Source: Pegea sp. RAD2-039
Lineage: Eukaryota > Chordata > Thaliacea > Salpida > Salpidae
NCBI GenBank assembly: GCA_034620365.1
Contig: JAQGEQ010000084.1
Location: forward strand, 1,488,001 to 1,552,000
Length of the DNA: 64,000 bases
Reading direction: 5' to 3'
Part shown: piece by piece, positions 38,977 through 51,900 of the stretch
Layout: each line of letters begins with the position of its first letter
How positions within the stretch are numbered: position 1 is the stretch's first letter
The notes under the pieces: generated by a model
Told to the model about the DNA's origin: nothing
The model's database searches: none
What the model saw: the letters and a program-made list of their open reading frames with translations, nothing else
Position numbers and translations under genes: made by a program

Positions 38977-41900
38977 ATGGTCTCTAGAATGTGGAATGGC
39001 TCAAAGCTACTGGTATCGGCAATCTTATTTTGCCAGGCGTACGCTTTCTGTATAGCAGCTATAACTGAGCTGAATCAAAGAAAAGGTTCAAAATATGGGG
39101 AAGAAGATAGAGCAACTGTTGATCAAAACGAGGCTAGCCTATTGAAAATGTTTGGTTTGCAACGCCGGCCGACTCCAAAGAAAAATCAAACTGCTCCAGC
39201 AATCATGCAGCATTTATACAAAGCTCATTTGGGTGATGAGTTTAAAGATCAAGAAAACCTTTTAAAAACTTGGGAAATTGGATTTGATCTTCCCCCTGGA
39301 AAGATCAGAAAAATTTCTAATACAATTCGTAGCCTTCATCACTCAGGTAAACAATTATTTGCTTCATAATTTTAAGTTATGTTTTTTTTGTAAATTGCTA
39401 CGAGGTAATAAATCTATTTTTTATGGAAGTTTAAATTTTGACAAAGATTTTGTCGATTATTTCACCATAAAAACAGCTTCGAAGACATTTTCTCGATATT
39501 ATCATTTATAAACAATGTATCTGAGTCAATTTTAAACAAAAAATATTAAACAAATTTCTTATTTTTTGAAAGCAATCACCGTCATAATTTAGTTGTCTTT
39601 AATCAGTCGTTGTTACTAAATATATCATCAGTTGGCTAGATAGCAGTGAATTAATTATAAGTTGAGTATCGAATATTATACTGCACTTTTCAATCTCCAT
39701 GAATTTTTGTGTAAGTATCAAGTTTCCAGTTATTGAGAAAAGCTTAGTACAATCAAGTAAAACACTTTCTTCTTCAACCAAACAGCTTCTGTAAGTCAAC
39801 TTACCGTGACTAGCCTTACAAGTAAGACAAAATATTCAATTCCGTCTTTTAGTTGATTTATAATCTAGTTGCGAAGATGTTTAGATTAAAATTCGATCGA
39901 TATGAAACAGTTTTTTAATTGTTCTTTCTTGATTTAAGTCCTAATCTTCGTGTCAAACGTTATCACTCAAATAAAGCAAAAGATTTGGTTTAGCTTCCTG
40001 GTTACAAACTTAAAGCAACATATAAACATCCAACTGTTTTTTACAGCTAAAAATAAAATATTGTTGTAAGAAAGAAAGTTAATAAAACATTTTAAAAAGT
40101 CTGAATGAAATAAATACAAACTGCGCTCATAAATAGTTAAGATAAAAAATTGTTTTATCAAGTTTTATTTCTTCATTTGAAAATAGGTTGATTGAAACGA
40201 AATTGTATTAATCTTTTATGAGAACTATTTAAAAGTAGAAGCAAAAAATACTAAAAATTGTTGTAATGTGAAATACTCTAAACAAACTTCTTTTTTCATC
40301 ACTGAATTGTGAGCCATTTGCCTGTTTGATAAGCCAACAATGTAAAATTTGATTTTTAAACAATTTTCAATCGTGGAATGCGTTTGCCTATACAAATAGG
40401 AAATGAAATCAAAGTTTCAGATACCACTGGATGAAAGGTTTTTTTAGATGAAAGATTCCTTTGAAAAGATCTTTAAGATAAACGACCCTTTTCAGAGTTT
40501 CATGCTCCCATATTTCAAAATTCCAAATTGACCACATATGATGACCACAAATAAGATGAAAGATAATCTTCTGATGATTCAGAAGATTTGAGAGATCCAT
40601 TCGGCTTGGATTGGTTTTTTAAATACTTGATTCAAAAATTCTTTAGAAGTATTTTTCCTGATAAGATTGAAACAAGGAGAGTTAAAATCGGTGAGCAAGT
40701 AATCAAGGAAAGTTGTCACCTATCAGTGACCACAGATCAATTGTGTCATAAGAGTTCAATTACTCATTTCATTTGAACTTTTGGTAATCACTAACGATTA
40801 TATCTGTCAACACTTTCTGTATGGAAATATTTCTGTTCTCACTTTTTGTATCTTAAGCGAGTCATTTGTAAAAATCTACAACCATTATCACTAAAACGAT
40901 CACGCAATCTTTACGTCTACCTCTTCGTAGTGACGACATGGCATGACCAAGAAGACTTCTCGGCAAATAACCAACCATCACCTCAAGTTGTAATAACAAC
41001 AAACCAAAAAAACATCTCTCGATGACTGACAGGTGCAGATTGCCACCATTGAGCATCAATTTCTCTTTTCTCTCTTCTTCTAACTTACTTCTATCGAACA
41101 AACGAGCTCGACAGGGGTCTCATACTCACCAACCACCATTGTGAGAGTTCGTTATCTAAACGTAAATGCTCTTCGGCCTATGTGCGTTTACTAGTTAGGC
41201 TTTGTATAACCTGATACGCGGCATCTCGAAGGATTTGTTGTTTTCTTTCCAACAATCTTGCCGTGAGTTATTGTTGCGTTGCAGATAGCTTTCATCCAAC
41301 CGCAGGCAGAGAAAAGGGGTCCTTTAGATGGAGCTAGAAAAAGAGAAAAGAAAAAAACCAACATTAAAATGTTGAAACAAGTTATTCATTGCTTGTTACA
41401 TCATGTTAACGACAAAATACTGAAATCTGATTTCTTCTGGCAACATGTATGATCTTACAGAGGGTCTCTAAACCTTTCCACACTGCAAATCGTCAGACTT
41501 ATGATTTGTTGTTACAACAGACTCGTTGATAAACATGACTCTCACTTGCCACGTCACAACTTTTTCACTTCCAAGTATCTTTGTTTTACGAGAACCCACT
41601 CATTTAGCGAATCCTCAAGCAAATGTTTTTATGTCAACATCTTTTCACTCAAGTCATTTCAGGAATGAATAATTTCTGACTTTTTTAAAGTGCCGAAAAC
41701 TATAAATGGCCGACAACGTTGTGAATAGAAATAGGAAAATTCTGAACTTTCCAATCACATCGTTTGTTCAAGAGAGTTATTTGCTGACAACTTTTGATTA
41801 TTTATCTAAATTGATTTAAAATATTTACTCAAATTTTTGTAATTAGACTTCTACGATTTGCAGATCGAATACTTGCTTAAATAGTTTTGTCAAAAACACC

Positions 41901-42937
41901 AATTACTAAATAAGAAATCTTTACGACAAATTGGTTAGACTTAATTTACTACTAATTTGATCTTTTATTTATATTTTTTTTAATCAGAAACTGAAGAAAT
42001 TTTTCCTGGGAGTAAACACGGTCACTTTGTACGTTTGAAATTTAATGTGAGCCAATTACCTGATCATGAGATTCTACAAGCTTCTGAGCTATTGCTGCAC
42101 AGACGAGGGCTTGAATCGAGTGCCTTGAATCTTCAAAAGATGAACGTGTATGAGATTACAAAAAGTTTAAGCAAGAGATCTATGATTGATGAGAAGAGGA
42201 AGACCTTTTTGAGGCTGATAAGTAGCAGAACAATGAATGCAACTAATACCACATGGGAAAGATTTGATATCAGTTCGTTAGTTAAACGTTGGCGGTTGAA
42301 TAAAGCAAAAAACGACGGATTACTGATTGAAGTTACTCAAAATGGCAATGAAGGAGCTCCACCTAATGACGAGATCAAAACACATGTAAGATTGCGCCGT
42401 GATATTTCTGATGATGAGCTTGATGATCAAGAATGGCAACATCAACGCCCAATCCTTCTCACCTATCTTCATGATGGCAAAAACACATCGCTCGAAGCAC
42501 ATGGACGTTCACGACGTAGCAACATTCCAAAGACTAACGGATCTTCTACAAATGTATCCCGAAGAAAGAAGAAGCGAGACGCTAACTCTCGAAAGAAAAA
42601 TCGAAAGCGGAAGAAACGCGATAAAATTTGTCATCGGAGTGATCTTTACGTCGACTTCAAGAGTGTTGGATGGAGCGATTGGATTGTTGCGCCTCATGGT
42701 TACTACGCCTATTACTGTCAGGGTGTATGTAGCTTCCCTTTGTCCAGATACATGAACGCGACCAACCACGCAGTGGTCCAAACACTTGTCAACGATGTTG
42801 ATAAAACGGCTGCACCTAGAACCTGTTGTGTCCCAACCAAACTGGGTGAAATATCGATGTTGTATTTGGACGATAGTGACCAAGTGGTGCTAAAAACTTA
42901 CCCGGAAATGGTCGCTGATGAGTGCGGGTGTCGGTGA
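38977..42937 (+). CDS. BMP2/4 (dpp): BMP2/4/Dpp-type TGF-beta ligand precursor
   Basis: Two coding exons, 38977-39346 and 41988-42937 (TGA), with G|AA restored at the junction, give 439 aa. Residues about 9-24 ([16 protein letters not shown]) form a signal peptide. The prodomain has [20 protein letters not shown] and NTIRSLHH, both BMP2/4 hallmarks; as I recall, the intron after this HH block is also where vertebrate BMP2/4 genes have one. The mature domain (Cys338 to Arg439) has all seven knot cysteines, [33 protein letters not shown] (with the conserved N-glycosylation site) and a CGCR end. Basic processing sites are clustered: RSRR about 297-300, RRKKKR 315-320 and [10 protein letters not shown] 325-334. 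The ligand is secreted as a dimer and signals through BMP receptors and Smad1/5/8, usually in dorsoventral patterning. An in-frame TAG upstream near 38900 and no ATG between support the start; ATG 38989 is an alternative. Separate 5' UTR exons are likely. Confidence 0.96.
39347..41987 (+). other. Intron of the BMP2/4-type gene
   Basis: 2641 bp with GTAAAC donor and a pyrimidine-rich TTTTTTTTAATCAG acceptor. The 40850-41660 part is clearly less AT-rich than the rest and carries several CG dinucleotides, which could mark an intronic enhancer or a UTR exon. Short open frames inside are not protein-like. Confidence 0.6.
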
Positions 42938-45900
42938 AAGGCTCCCGGCTCTTTCGAGGTAGTTTTTACGACCAAATTAGTAGATTGAGCAAAACTTCTT
43001 ATCCGAGCACATGCCGATTTGGAAATGAAGTGGGCAGCATGTGAAAAGCTGTGTATAATTCAGAGCAATTTATAGAGTCTCCTCGCCTTCTTAACTTGCC
43101 CTTATTATTACATTCTACCATTTTGTTTGTTTTAAAGTTTTTTACTGCTTCTAGTCATATTATTAGTCTTTAGTCTTAACTATTTTTACGTTTATTTTCA
43201 CTTTGCATATTAAACAATATTTGCTGGTTTATTCATTACTCAGTAATTAATCATCTAAATACTTGGAGTACACAACAGTTAAAACTAATTAAGATATTAA
43301 AAAACTTTCAACTTTGTATTCAAGTAGTGGTCATTTCTTTCTGTCACTCGCTTATCCTTGAATTTCTATCTTTTGATATGTTGGTTGAAAAAATCGACCA
43401 GGATAATCTTTCATAGATTATTTTGGTTGCTCAATTTATTTATCATGTTATTAAATTTTTGTGATTACCCTTCCCAGCATATATTACTTCCTTAAAAATC
43501 TTCTTCAAATCATGAGCTTTGTTCTTACAGGCCTCACTCTTTAATGTAAAGTTCTAAAGTTAAAAAGAACGAAGTAAATTCTATTTTTAAGTTATATTTT
43601 TGGCCAAGGTTGAATATATACTGTTTTAACAACTAGAAACTTATATTGTTTGTACTTTTTAGCTCGAATGTTTTTCAGTGGTGTAACTATTAGCTTTCTG
43701 ACAGAGTAAAGCTCAACATTTTTTATCAATTAAACTATTTATTATAGCTTAATAACGCTTTTGCAGTTTTTTAAATTACAAGTTGTGCTATCCAATTTAT
43801 AAGTTCGTTTAGATCTATATCAATTTGATCGTCCAAAGCTTTAATCAGTCGATAAGACATTATTTACATATATACTTACTTTATATTTCCGTAAATACTT
43901 GCTTATTGTTGATGATATTCTCTTCAAGTTTGTTCTTTTTTAATGTTGTATATATATGAGAGGGTTTTATTTCTAACAAACATTGAAAGTTAATCTTTCA
44001 TCAATTAAACGGGATTGTTTACGAGCAGTAGTAAACATTTAAACGTTTTCAAATCTAGTTTTCTTTAAAACTTTTCTTACTGGTTAAGTACTTTTATACA
44101 AAGGTTATGTTTGATAGCTTCGCAAGTGGCTTAACCGTAAAGTACCACTAAAGATGCAAATAAACATTCAATCCATGTATAGCATATATTTAAAATAAAT
44201 TGAATTTATTATACAACTAGTTGAGACTGGAAACATCTACAATTAGAAAATTAACGTCTTCAGCTATTTTGAAGAGGAAACAGCGTTGACGCGTATTCCT
44301 TTGCTTATCCTTTTTATCTTCAATTTTTTCTATCCTCCCAAGTTTTTATTTCTTTTTCTTTACATTTTTATTATGATTATTAAAGCTTCTCACCAACTTT
44401 TATGCGTTTAATTTCATATTTATAAACTGTACAAAAAGTTATTGAATAAAAAGTTGAACAAATAGAATTCGGGAAAATTGGAACTCTTTGTAAGAATTAA
44501 TCAAATAGAAAAAGATATTTGATTAAGATGATAATTCGAACGTCGGAAGATATCGAATCACGTGAATCACAAGCAACGATAATATATTTTCATTATCTAT
44601 GTTTCAAGAAGAAGTAGCCTATAATACTTGCTACACTTTAAAAAGATACTTGAAAATTGAGTTGAGATAAAAAGCATTTGATTTTACTTGTAATTTAAAA
44701 TATCATGAAACCATTTACTGGAAAGTTCACAATGAAGCAAATTTCGCCTTTCAGATAAATCATAATAAACTTTTTTTCAATATCAAACTTTTTGTATTTT
44801 GTTTTTGTATCAAGTTTGTTTGTTTGAATAAAATTGATTTGCATTATCTTCAAATCAAGGCTGAAAACATTTTATGTATTGCGTTTAAACAAAATTTAAA
44901 AAAATTTGTTCTTAAAAAAGGTTAGTAGTAATCAATGTAAAGCAAAGAAATTCAACCCTATTTATGGTACTAATGTTGTGAAAATAAAATCATATATTAG
45001 TCTGTAAAACGAAAGCAATTAAAAAAACATATGTAAACTGTAATTTTAAAAAAAGCGAAATGATAAGCTCCTTACAAAAAAATTAAAAGGAATAAATTTA
45101 AAAGAAATTTAAAAATGTACTTCATTAGATTAAGAACATTTAATAATATAAAGTAAAGTATTAAGTGCTTAAATCTAATTTGTCATAAAAAAACTTTAGA
45201 TGTATTTAAAGCAGCTATGTGAGTTTTAACTATTTCGAATAATGTTCATGTAAGAAATTACCAAATAAATTCACTATTCGTAGAGATACTATTCGCAGAG
45301 GTTAAAATATTTGTTTTTATTTCAGCTAATTATTAGAATTCAGTATTGTGTCAATAAATTATTTTTTCACAAAGTTAACTAGTCAGGTATTGAGTAAAAA
45401 TGTTAAAACTATTTATAAAACTTATTTATTTTAACAAATACTAATCATATTACTATAATATTTAGATATCTTCTCTTATTAACAAAAATATACAATTTCT
45501 TAAACTAAAACTAACAACTTGTTTTGAATTCTTTTTAGGTTTACGAGTTTATATACCAAATTTTTCTCACTTGTCTAATAACGGTTAATTCAATTATGTT
45601 TATCAGTAAAAATTACGTTCAAATTAAACAAAAAAAAACATGAAACAAATAACAAAATTAGCATAATAGCAATGAATATGTTATAAAACAACAAATATTT
45701 GATAGAAACAACATAAACAAAGATATAGCTAATATGGTTTCCAGTCGTCAAGATCTGCATCGTTTAACTATTTATGACGTAATTATATGAAACAAGCGAT
45801 GGAAACAGATTGTGTTTGTTTTGTGTTTTCTCCGTCAAGTATTCGAAAGTTCATTAGTTAAGGCGCCGCGGCTGTTCAAACAACAACTCAAATCTTCGCT

Positions 45901-48900
45901 GGGTTGCTTCAACAAGTGAATGGTGCTGTGCTTTTGAAACAGCTGCAACAAACTGCTTCAACAACCAGCAAACCTCTTATACCAGTAACTTACTTGCGGT
46001 GTGATCAGAAAAAAGTAAAAAAAACAGAACACATCATTATCTTGATCTTCCAGTAGCTCGAATCGACCTAGTGCTGCTCCTCCCACTTTCCACTCTCTAA
46101 TCTATAGCACTTTGTCCACCTTACTTTACTGACCGGATTGAATAGACTGTTGATTGACAGTAGCCAAGGGCCGTAGCGAAAAACACTGGTCGTAGTGTGA
46201 CCAATGTTCAGTCATTCACTCTTTGATCTGTTTCTTCGAAGTCTTCTTTTAGAAGCTTATGAGTGGCCCTCGAACCAAGTTATTGCATTACACCAGCGAG
46301 CTATTTTTCTTTGCCCCCGCCCAACAATCTGTTGACATTTATTAAGATAAATAGCAGTGGAACTTGTATTATATTCTGTCCAACACTTTAACAATTGCAG
46401 TAAAATAAAGTGTAGTTTTGAAGAACAAAATTAGAATACGTTAGAAAGAGTTGCATTGTAAAAAGCACATTATGGTTTTATTGGCTTCAAGGCTGTAATC
46501 TATTTAAAGGTTAAAAGTAAGTATGAAATTGTATAGAAAATAACATAGTTGCATTGAGCCTTTTACCATTGGGTCTAAAAGCCTTTTTTATGCAACAAGC
46601 TGAATTGCAAAATATAGATGTCTTAAATATGGCCTTAAAAGTTTCTTGTGAATTTGTATAGGTAACATACACTATCAAGTATACTTATGTAGCTTTTTCT
46701 TAATTTGAAAATTAAAATCTTAAATTTAAATTTATTAATTCTATATTCAACAAATTGTAATGAGCCGTTTTAATTTACAGGGATTATTTATCATTAGATA
46801 ATACATTTTTCTTGTCAATTATGGGTATTATTATCATTTAATAACTTTTAAGTATACTATTGATAAAATTAAGTACCTTGTAGCTATCGGCCAACTAAAA
46901 GAAAGATTGTTCTCTTAGATCTTATATAGAATATAGTCATTCAAATTTAGTTTTTCTATTTAAGGCAAAAACATATGATAATTTATATCCTAACCACCCT
47001 CTTGTTCTGCTCTAAATATTTTATTAATCAATTTTTCATTAAACTTTTTATTTCATTTTTTACTAACATACAAAATTATTTGATAATAATATCAAAAATG
47101 TTAATACAAGCTATAATTTTTATTGGCGAAATTTTAATTATTAAGTAGCTTTACATCTTTTTAGTAAATCAACTAACAAATATTTAGATATCGAAATTAT
47201 AATATTTTCATTTTTCATCATTTTATATAACAAATTAACGAAACTATTTCTAAAAAGCATCAGTTACACTTACAGGTAAAGCTTTTAGAAATTCATTACC
47301 ATTGTTGTGGGTTATATTTTATATCTAAAAGTGTTAATAAATTTAAATGTAGATTATATTAATTAACATTTCTAAAGTTAGTGAGCTTGCACTACTAAAA
47401 GGTTACAACTTAAAGTAATTCAAAATGTTGACTTTAAGCTTTCAATGACTCAACTTTATGTAAATAAAAAATTTTATTACTCTTCTGCATAAAGACTACA
47501 TTTATATAAGTTTCAAAGCAATGGTTATAAAAAGGTTTTTGCCGCCTATTGCTGAAGCTCTTTTTTAAGTTTTTAGTTTTGGGATCATTTAGCGGCTTAA
47601 CAACTTAAAGTTTAAAATTCTTTGACAAAAGCACTTCATCTATTTGAAGGTATCAAATTTAGCAATTGATGGAACTACAAAAGTTCACGGCCAGCGCACA
47701 AAGTTTAAGTTTTGTATTTGCTTTGAACGTAAAGATAAACTTTAAATCAAGGTTGGCCAAAACATTTTGACCTTAAGTAGAAATAATAGTCAATTGGCTT
47801 AAAGTTTTCTCCAATTTTTCAGCAATTGTAAAAAAGATAACTTGCTTTTATCCCATAGGATTTACAAGTGTAAGATTATATAATAAATAAGAAGAATTTT
47901 AGATGATTTTATTTTTAAAACTGTTTTGAAAGTTTAACTTTGAAGTCTGCTAAGCTTTAAAGAGTTAAACTATTTGAAGAAGCAACAAAATAGAAAATTT
48001 TTACATTATACTGGCAAAATCTTGATTAAAACAAAATATCACTTGTCATACAGGATAAAAAACTGAGAAATGTTAAACATAATAAATGACAGGAATATCA
48101 AAAGCTGTTTGCTAAATCAATCAATAAGTTTTGTAAATAAACTTTGCGATTTCATAAAATCCTATTTATAAAAAATATTCATAAAATTATAAGGGTTTTA
48201 GGTTACATAAATTCCAATTAAGGTGAATAAAAGTAACTATTGTTAAAATGTTTTATATTTTTACCTGATTAAATTTGAAACACTTCAATCAATGTGAAAA
48301 TAATAAATGTTAATTTTACAAGACCCTATAAATTTGCGAACTTAAAATAGGTTCAACTTTTTTGATTTATAGTATACTGAGTATCGTAATTTATTTTCGA
48401 AAACTTCTAAGTGATCAAATATAATATTCAGCTAATTAAGGTTGTGTCAGGTTCTCTAATTAACTATTTCTAAAACCTTAAAACTAGATACAATTAAATC
48501 AAGAAATTTTATTTTTTACAAGAAAATCTAAAGTTTGTATATAAACAATTTAGTTGGTGTCAAGAATGTTTGTTTCTAAAATAAGCTCAAAGCTTGACAC
48601 TTTATAAGAAATATAGGTTTTCATGCCAACATTCAAATTGAAATGTTTACCGTTAACTAGTTGAGGAAACATTTGATTGTTGATATTGTCTTGGTCCTAC
48701 TAAATAGACCACCCACAATAGAAGCTTACGGCTCCTTGTCTTCACCAACATTGGATCTTAAGAAACTTCCTTATGTTCTTTTTGTTAAGCTATCATAATT
48801 GGCGGAGGGGTGACAGTAAAAAGACATTTCCACGTCTGTCGGAGACAGTAAGGAGAAAACAAATACTTTTTGTCTTATTTTTAGAGGGATCTCTTCCAAA

Positions 48901-51900
48901 TATTTTCCCAAGCTAGCTATATGACGTCATCGAAAAAGATCGCCATAAAGTGTTTTTTCTTTCTCTATCTGCTGCGCGTTCCTAAGGATCAGTGATAAGG
49001 CGGGTGCTCATAATGAATTCGGTGAAGCGGCGGTGGTAAGACCGCGGATTACATCCACCCTTCCTTCACACGATGCTTCTTATTTTCTTTGACAATCGTT
49101 CTCATATAAGCAAACAACAAGATGAAAGCGATCTCCTCGAACCATCAGGAGATTATTTATTAAATGTTCTTCTGTTTTGCACACTGTCTTCTGTATACTT
49201 TCCAACATCTTCACTTCCGATAGTTGAATCTTGTCAATTAGTTGTGGGGCTGGGACCTGAAAAAAATTTGAAGCTTCTGGCATTTTGTTCTTTTAATAAA
49301 CGTTTTAAAAGATAACATTTTAACCTTCATATTATAAAAAATCTCAAATTTTAATTGATTGAAAACTATTTTTAGGAACTTTATATAAAAGGTTTTTTAC
49401 AAATCTTATTAGATTGTTTGTTACACAATCTCTTTTAAGAATCTTTATTAAAAAGTATTTAACTTTTAAAATAAAACTTTCCAAAAATAAAATCTTTGTT
49501 TTCTTAGTGACGTAGCATTAACGATATCTCTTAAATCAAAACCTTATTTGTAGATAAATCAATAAAACGAATTGAAGTAGGCAACTGAGGCTTTTAATTG
49601 AGTCATCGTTTCTTTCGTTTTGACATAAATCTTTATGTGAGCAATTGAAATCGTCAGACTGCTTTTACTTTGTTTTACACAAGTCACAAAGAAGCAAGCA
49701 TAAACAAATTCAAACAATTTCTCTTTCTGACAAAATAGTTTTTGTTTACAATGGATTATCTTTACATTTGTTTATTGAATCAACTACTTCAGATATTGCA
49801 AATAGAATAAACAAACTATTAGAAGGAATAGCTTATTGCGAGCATGTAAATGAGGTCTTTGAAAGCAGTACAGAGTCTGTGTATCTGGAAGGGGCTTGTA
49901 AAATATTTGCAATAAAATCTATTTATTGTTTAAATGTATTTCTGTTTGCACAATTATTAGAATCAATTTTAAAATAATCATTTGCTACATGAAGTTTGTT
50001 TTTGTTGTAACAAACTAATGTTTAAAGATATAAAATACTTGACTATTTCATTAGACAAATTTTGTTTGTTATAATCACATTGGCACAACTTTCAGCAAAA
50101 TAAGCCATCATATTAGCTTATAAGAATATTTTGATTTTTGGCTCTTAACTAATTCAAATTTTTTGCAGAGGCTGACGTAGTCGCCTAAAAATATACAGTG
50201 GGAAATGAGTAAAGTTTTTAGTATTGTAAACGTTTTAGTAGGAGTAAGCAATAATAAGGCTGTCTTTCTAGAGTGATGTAAAACACTTATCCAATAGGGA
50301 CAAAGTCTTTTTTAAAACACTCTCAGATTTACGCAGAAGCTAACAGATTATAAATATTCTTAAAAACTTTTAAATTACCACCCACTCAGCCTACAACAAA
50401 AGTTTCCCATAAAACTGAAGAAATTCAGATGCTTGCAAAGTTGGTCATGTTTAAACTTCAGGATTTTACACAATTTTTGGAATTCTTATGATAATTATTC
50501 ATTTACCCATCATTCATTTAAAAGTACTTTATTTTTTATTACAACAACAAACTTTTAAGTTATTATATTTCATAATAGAAATTAAATATTACTTATTCAT
50601 TTACAGTTTATTTTCAATCTCTTTTGGTAGCATTAATCATTGGTTTAGTTTTTTTTTCTCTCTTAAAAACGTTTAAAAGATTTTTTGAACTTGATGAAGC
50701 TTGTAGTGTAAAAGTTTTATTGCTGAATATAAAGCTTACAGAAAAATAGTTATTAGAGTTTTTTGTAAGTTTACAAGACTCACAAACCTTTATTGTAGGC
50801 TATAATTTAGGGCCACCTCAGAAATAAAACATAATTTCTTTTAAAAAACGAGATTTTGTAGTTTTAAATTTCATAATCAATCATCACAGAAGTTTCTGCA
50901 ACCATTCTGTACGCTGTGTTGTTAAAACTTACATCAAGCTGATCAAGTAACTTATACAATGTAAAGAGCTTGATGAGCACCACTGAAAGTTTCTCCTTAA
51001 TTTCAAAGCAACTGATGACGAGAATTCGTGAGTCACAAAGCAGTACAACATCTTAAACTATTATCCAGAAAACATTATTATCGTTTCAAAAACGATTTTT
51101 ATGCAAAAGAATGTATCTTGTACAATCCAGACAACAGGAAAAGAGGAGATTGTTTTTTTTCACTGAATGAGCATCTCTAAGCATCAGTAAGACGCAAAAT
51201 ACAATTTTCCACGCGTCCCCATTGCAACCTGTCACTCATATGTCACAATTGACCTCAAGGCAGTGATCGACTAACATAACACTGGCAATTACTAAAGCAC
51301 GGAATAAAATGATTTCTTTTTTCAGATAAACATTGGTCGAACTTTGCCAAGTGGATTTTAGCTAACCTTAATATCGTTCATATCAAGCAATTGTCTTTAA
51401 ATCTGTAATTAGCTGGATCGGAATCAGTTCAAGTATCTGCGAGTTTCTCAACTTCCTGGATCTTCAAGCTGTGGTAAACAGAGACTTCAGCTTCTTCTTT
51501 TTCAGATTATTTGTAACTTTCTTTGCTACTACTCCAACTAACTGCTTCTAGGAAATTTGGAAATGGAATTTTTTAATAATATAAATCATAAGCTCATGTG
51601 AATTTTAAAAAATTCTAAAAGTTTCCGCTTTCAAACTGACTTTATTTATGGAATAAATTGTATTATATAATTTTTAATTTGTAAAATTTATAGGTATTTC
51701 CAACCCTCCTGTTACACTAAACAAAGTGGCTTTCTATTTGTTTTAATTTTTGTTATTTAATTTCACGGTAACTATTTTTTATCTGCAAGATATCATAAAA
51801 TGTAGTTCAATAGGATTGACTAAAACCTAAACTTTTTTTTTAAGTTTTGAATAAGAATAAAAAAAGATTATTTTAATTTAGGTTCAGTTATTTCCACTAA

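Noticed and set aside
42509-42883. 124-codon open frame on the minus strand
   Set aside because: It lies wholly antisense to the conserved BMP exon and is an expected shadow; no independent family signal.
49073-49315. Overlapping open frames on both strands (80 and 67 codons)
   Set aside because: The two strands mirror each other, neither has linked exons or a recognised motif, and the region looks like part of a non-coding island.
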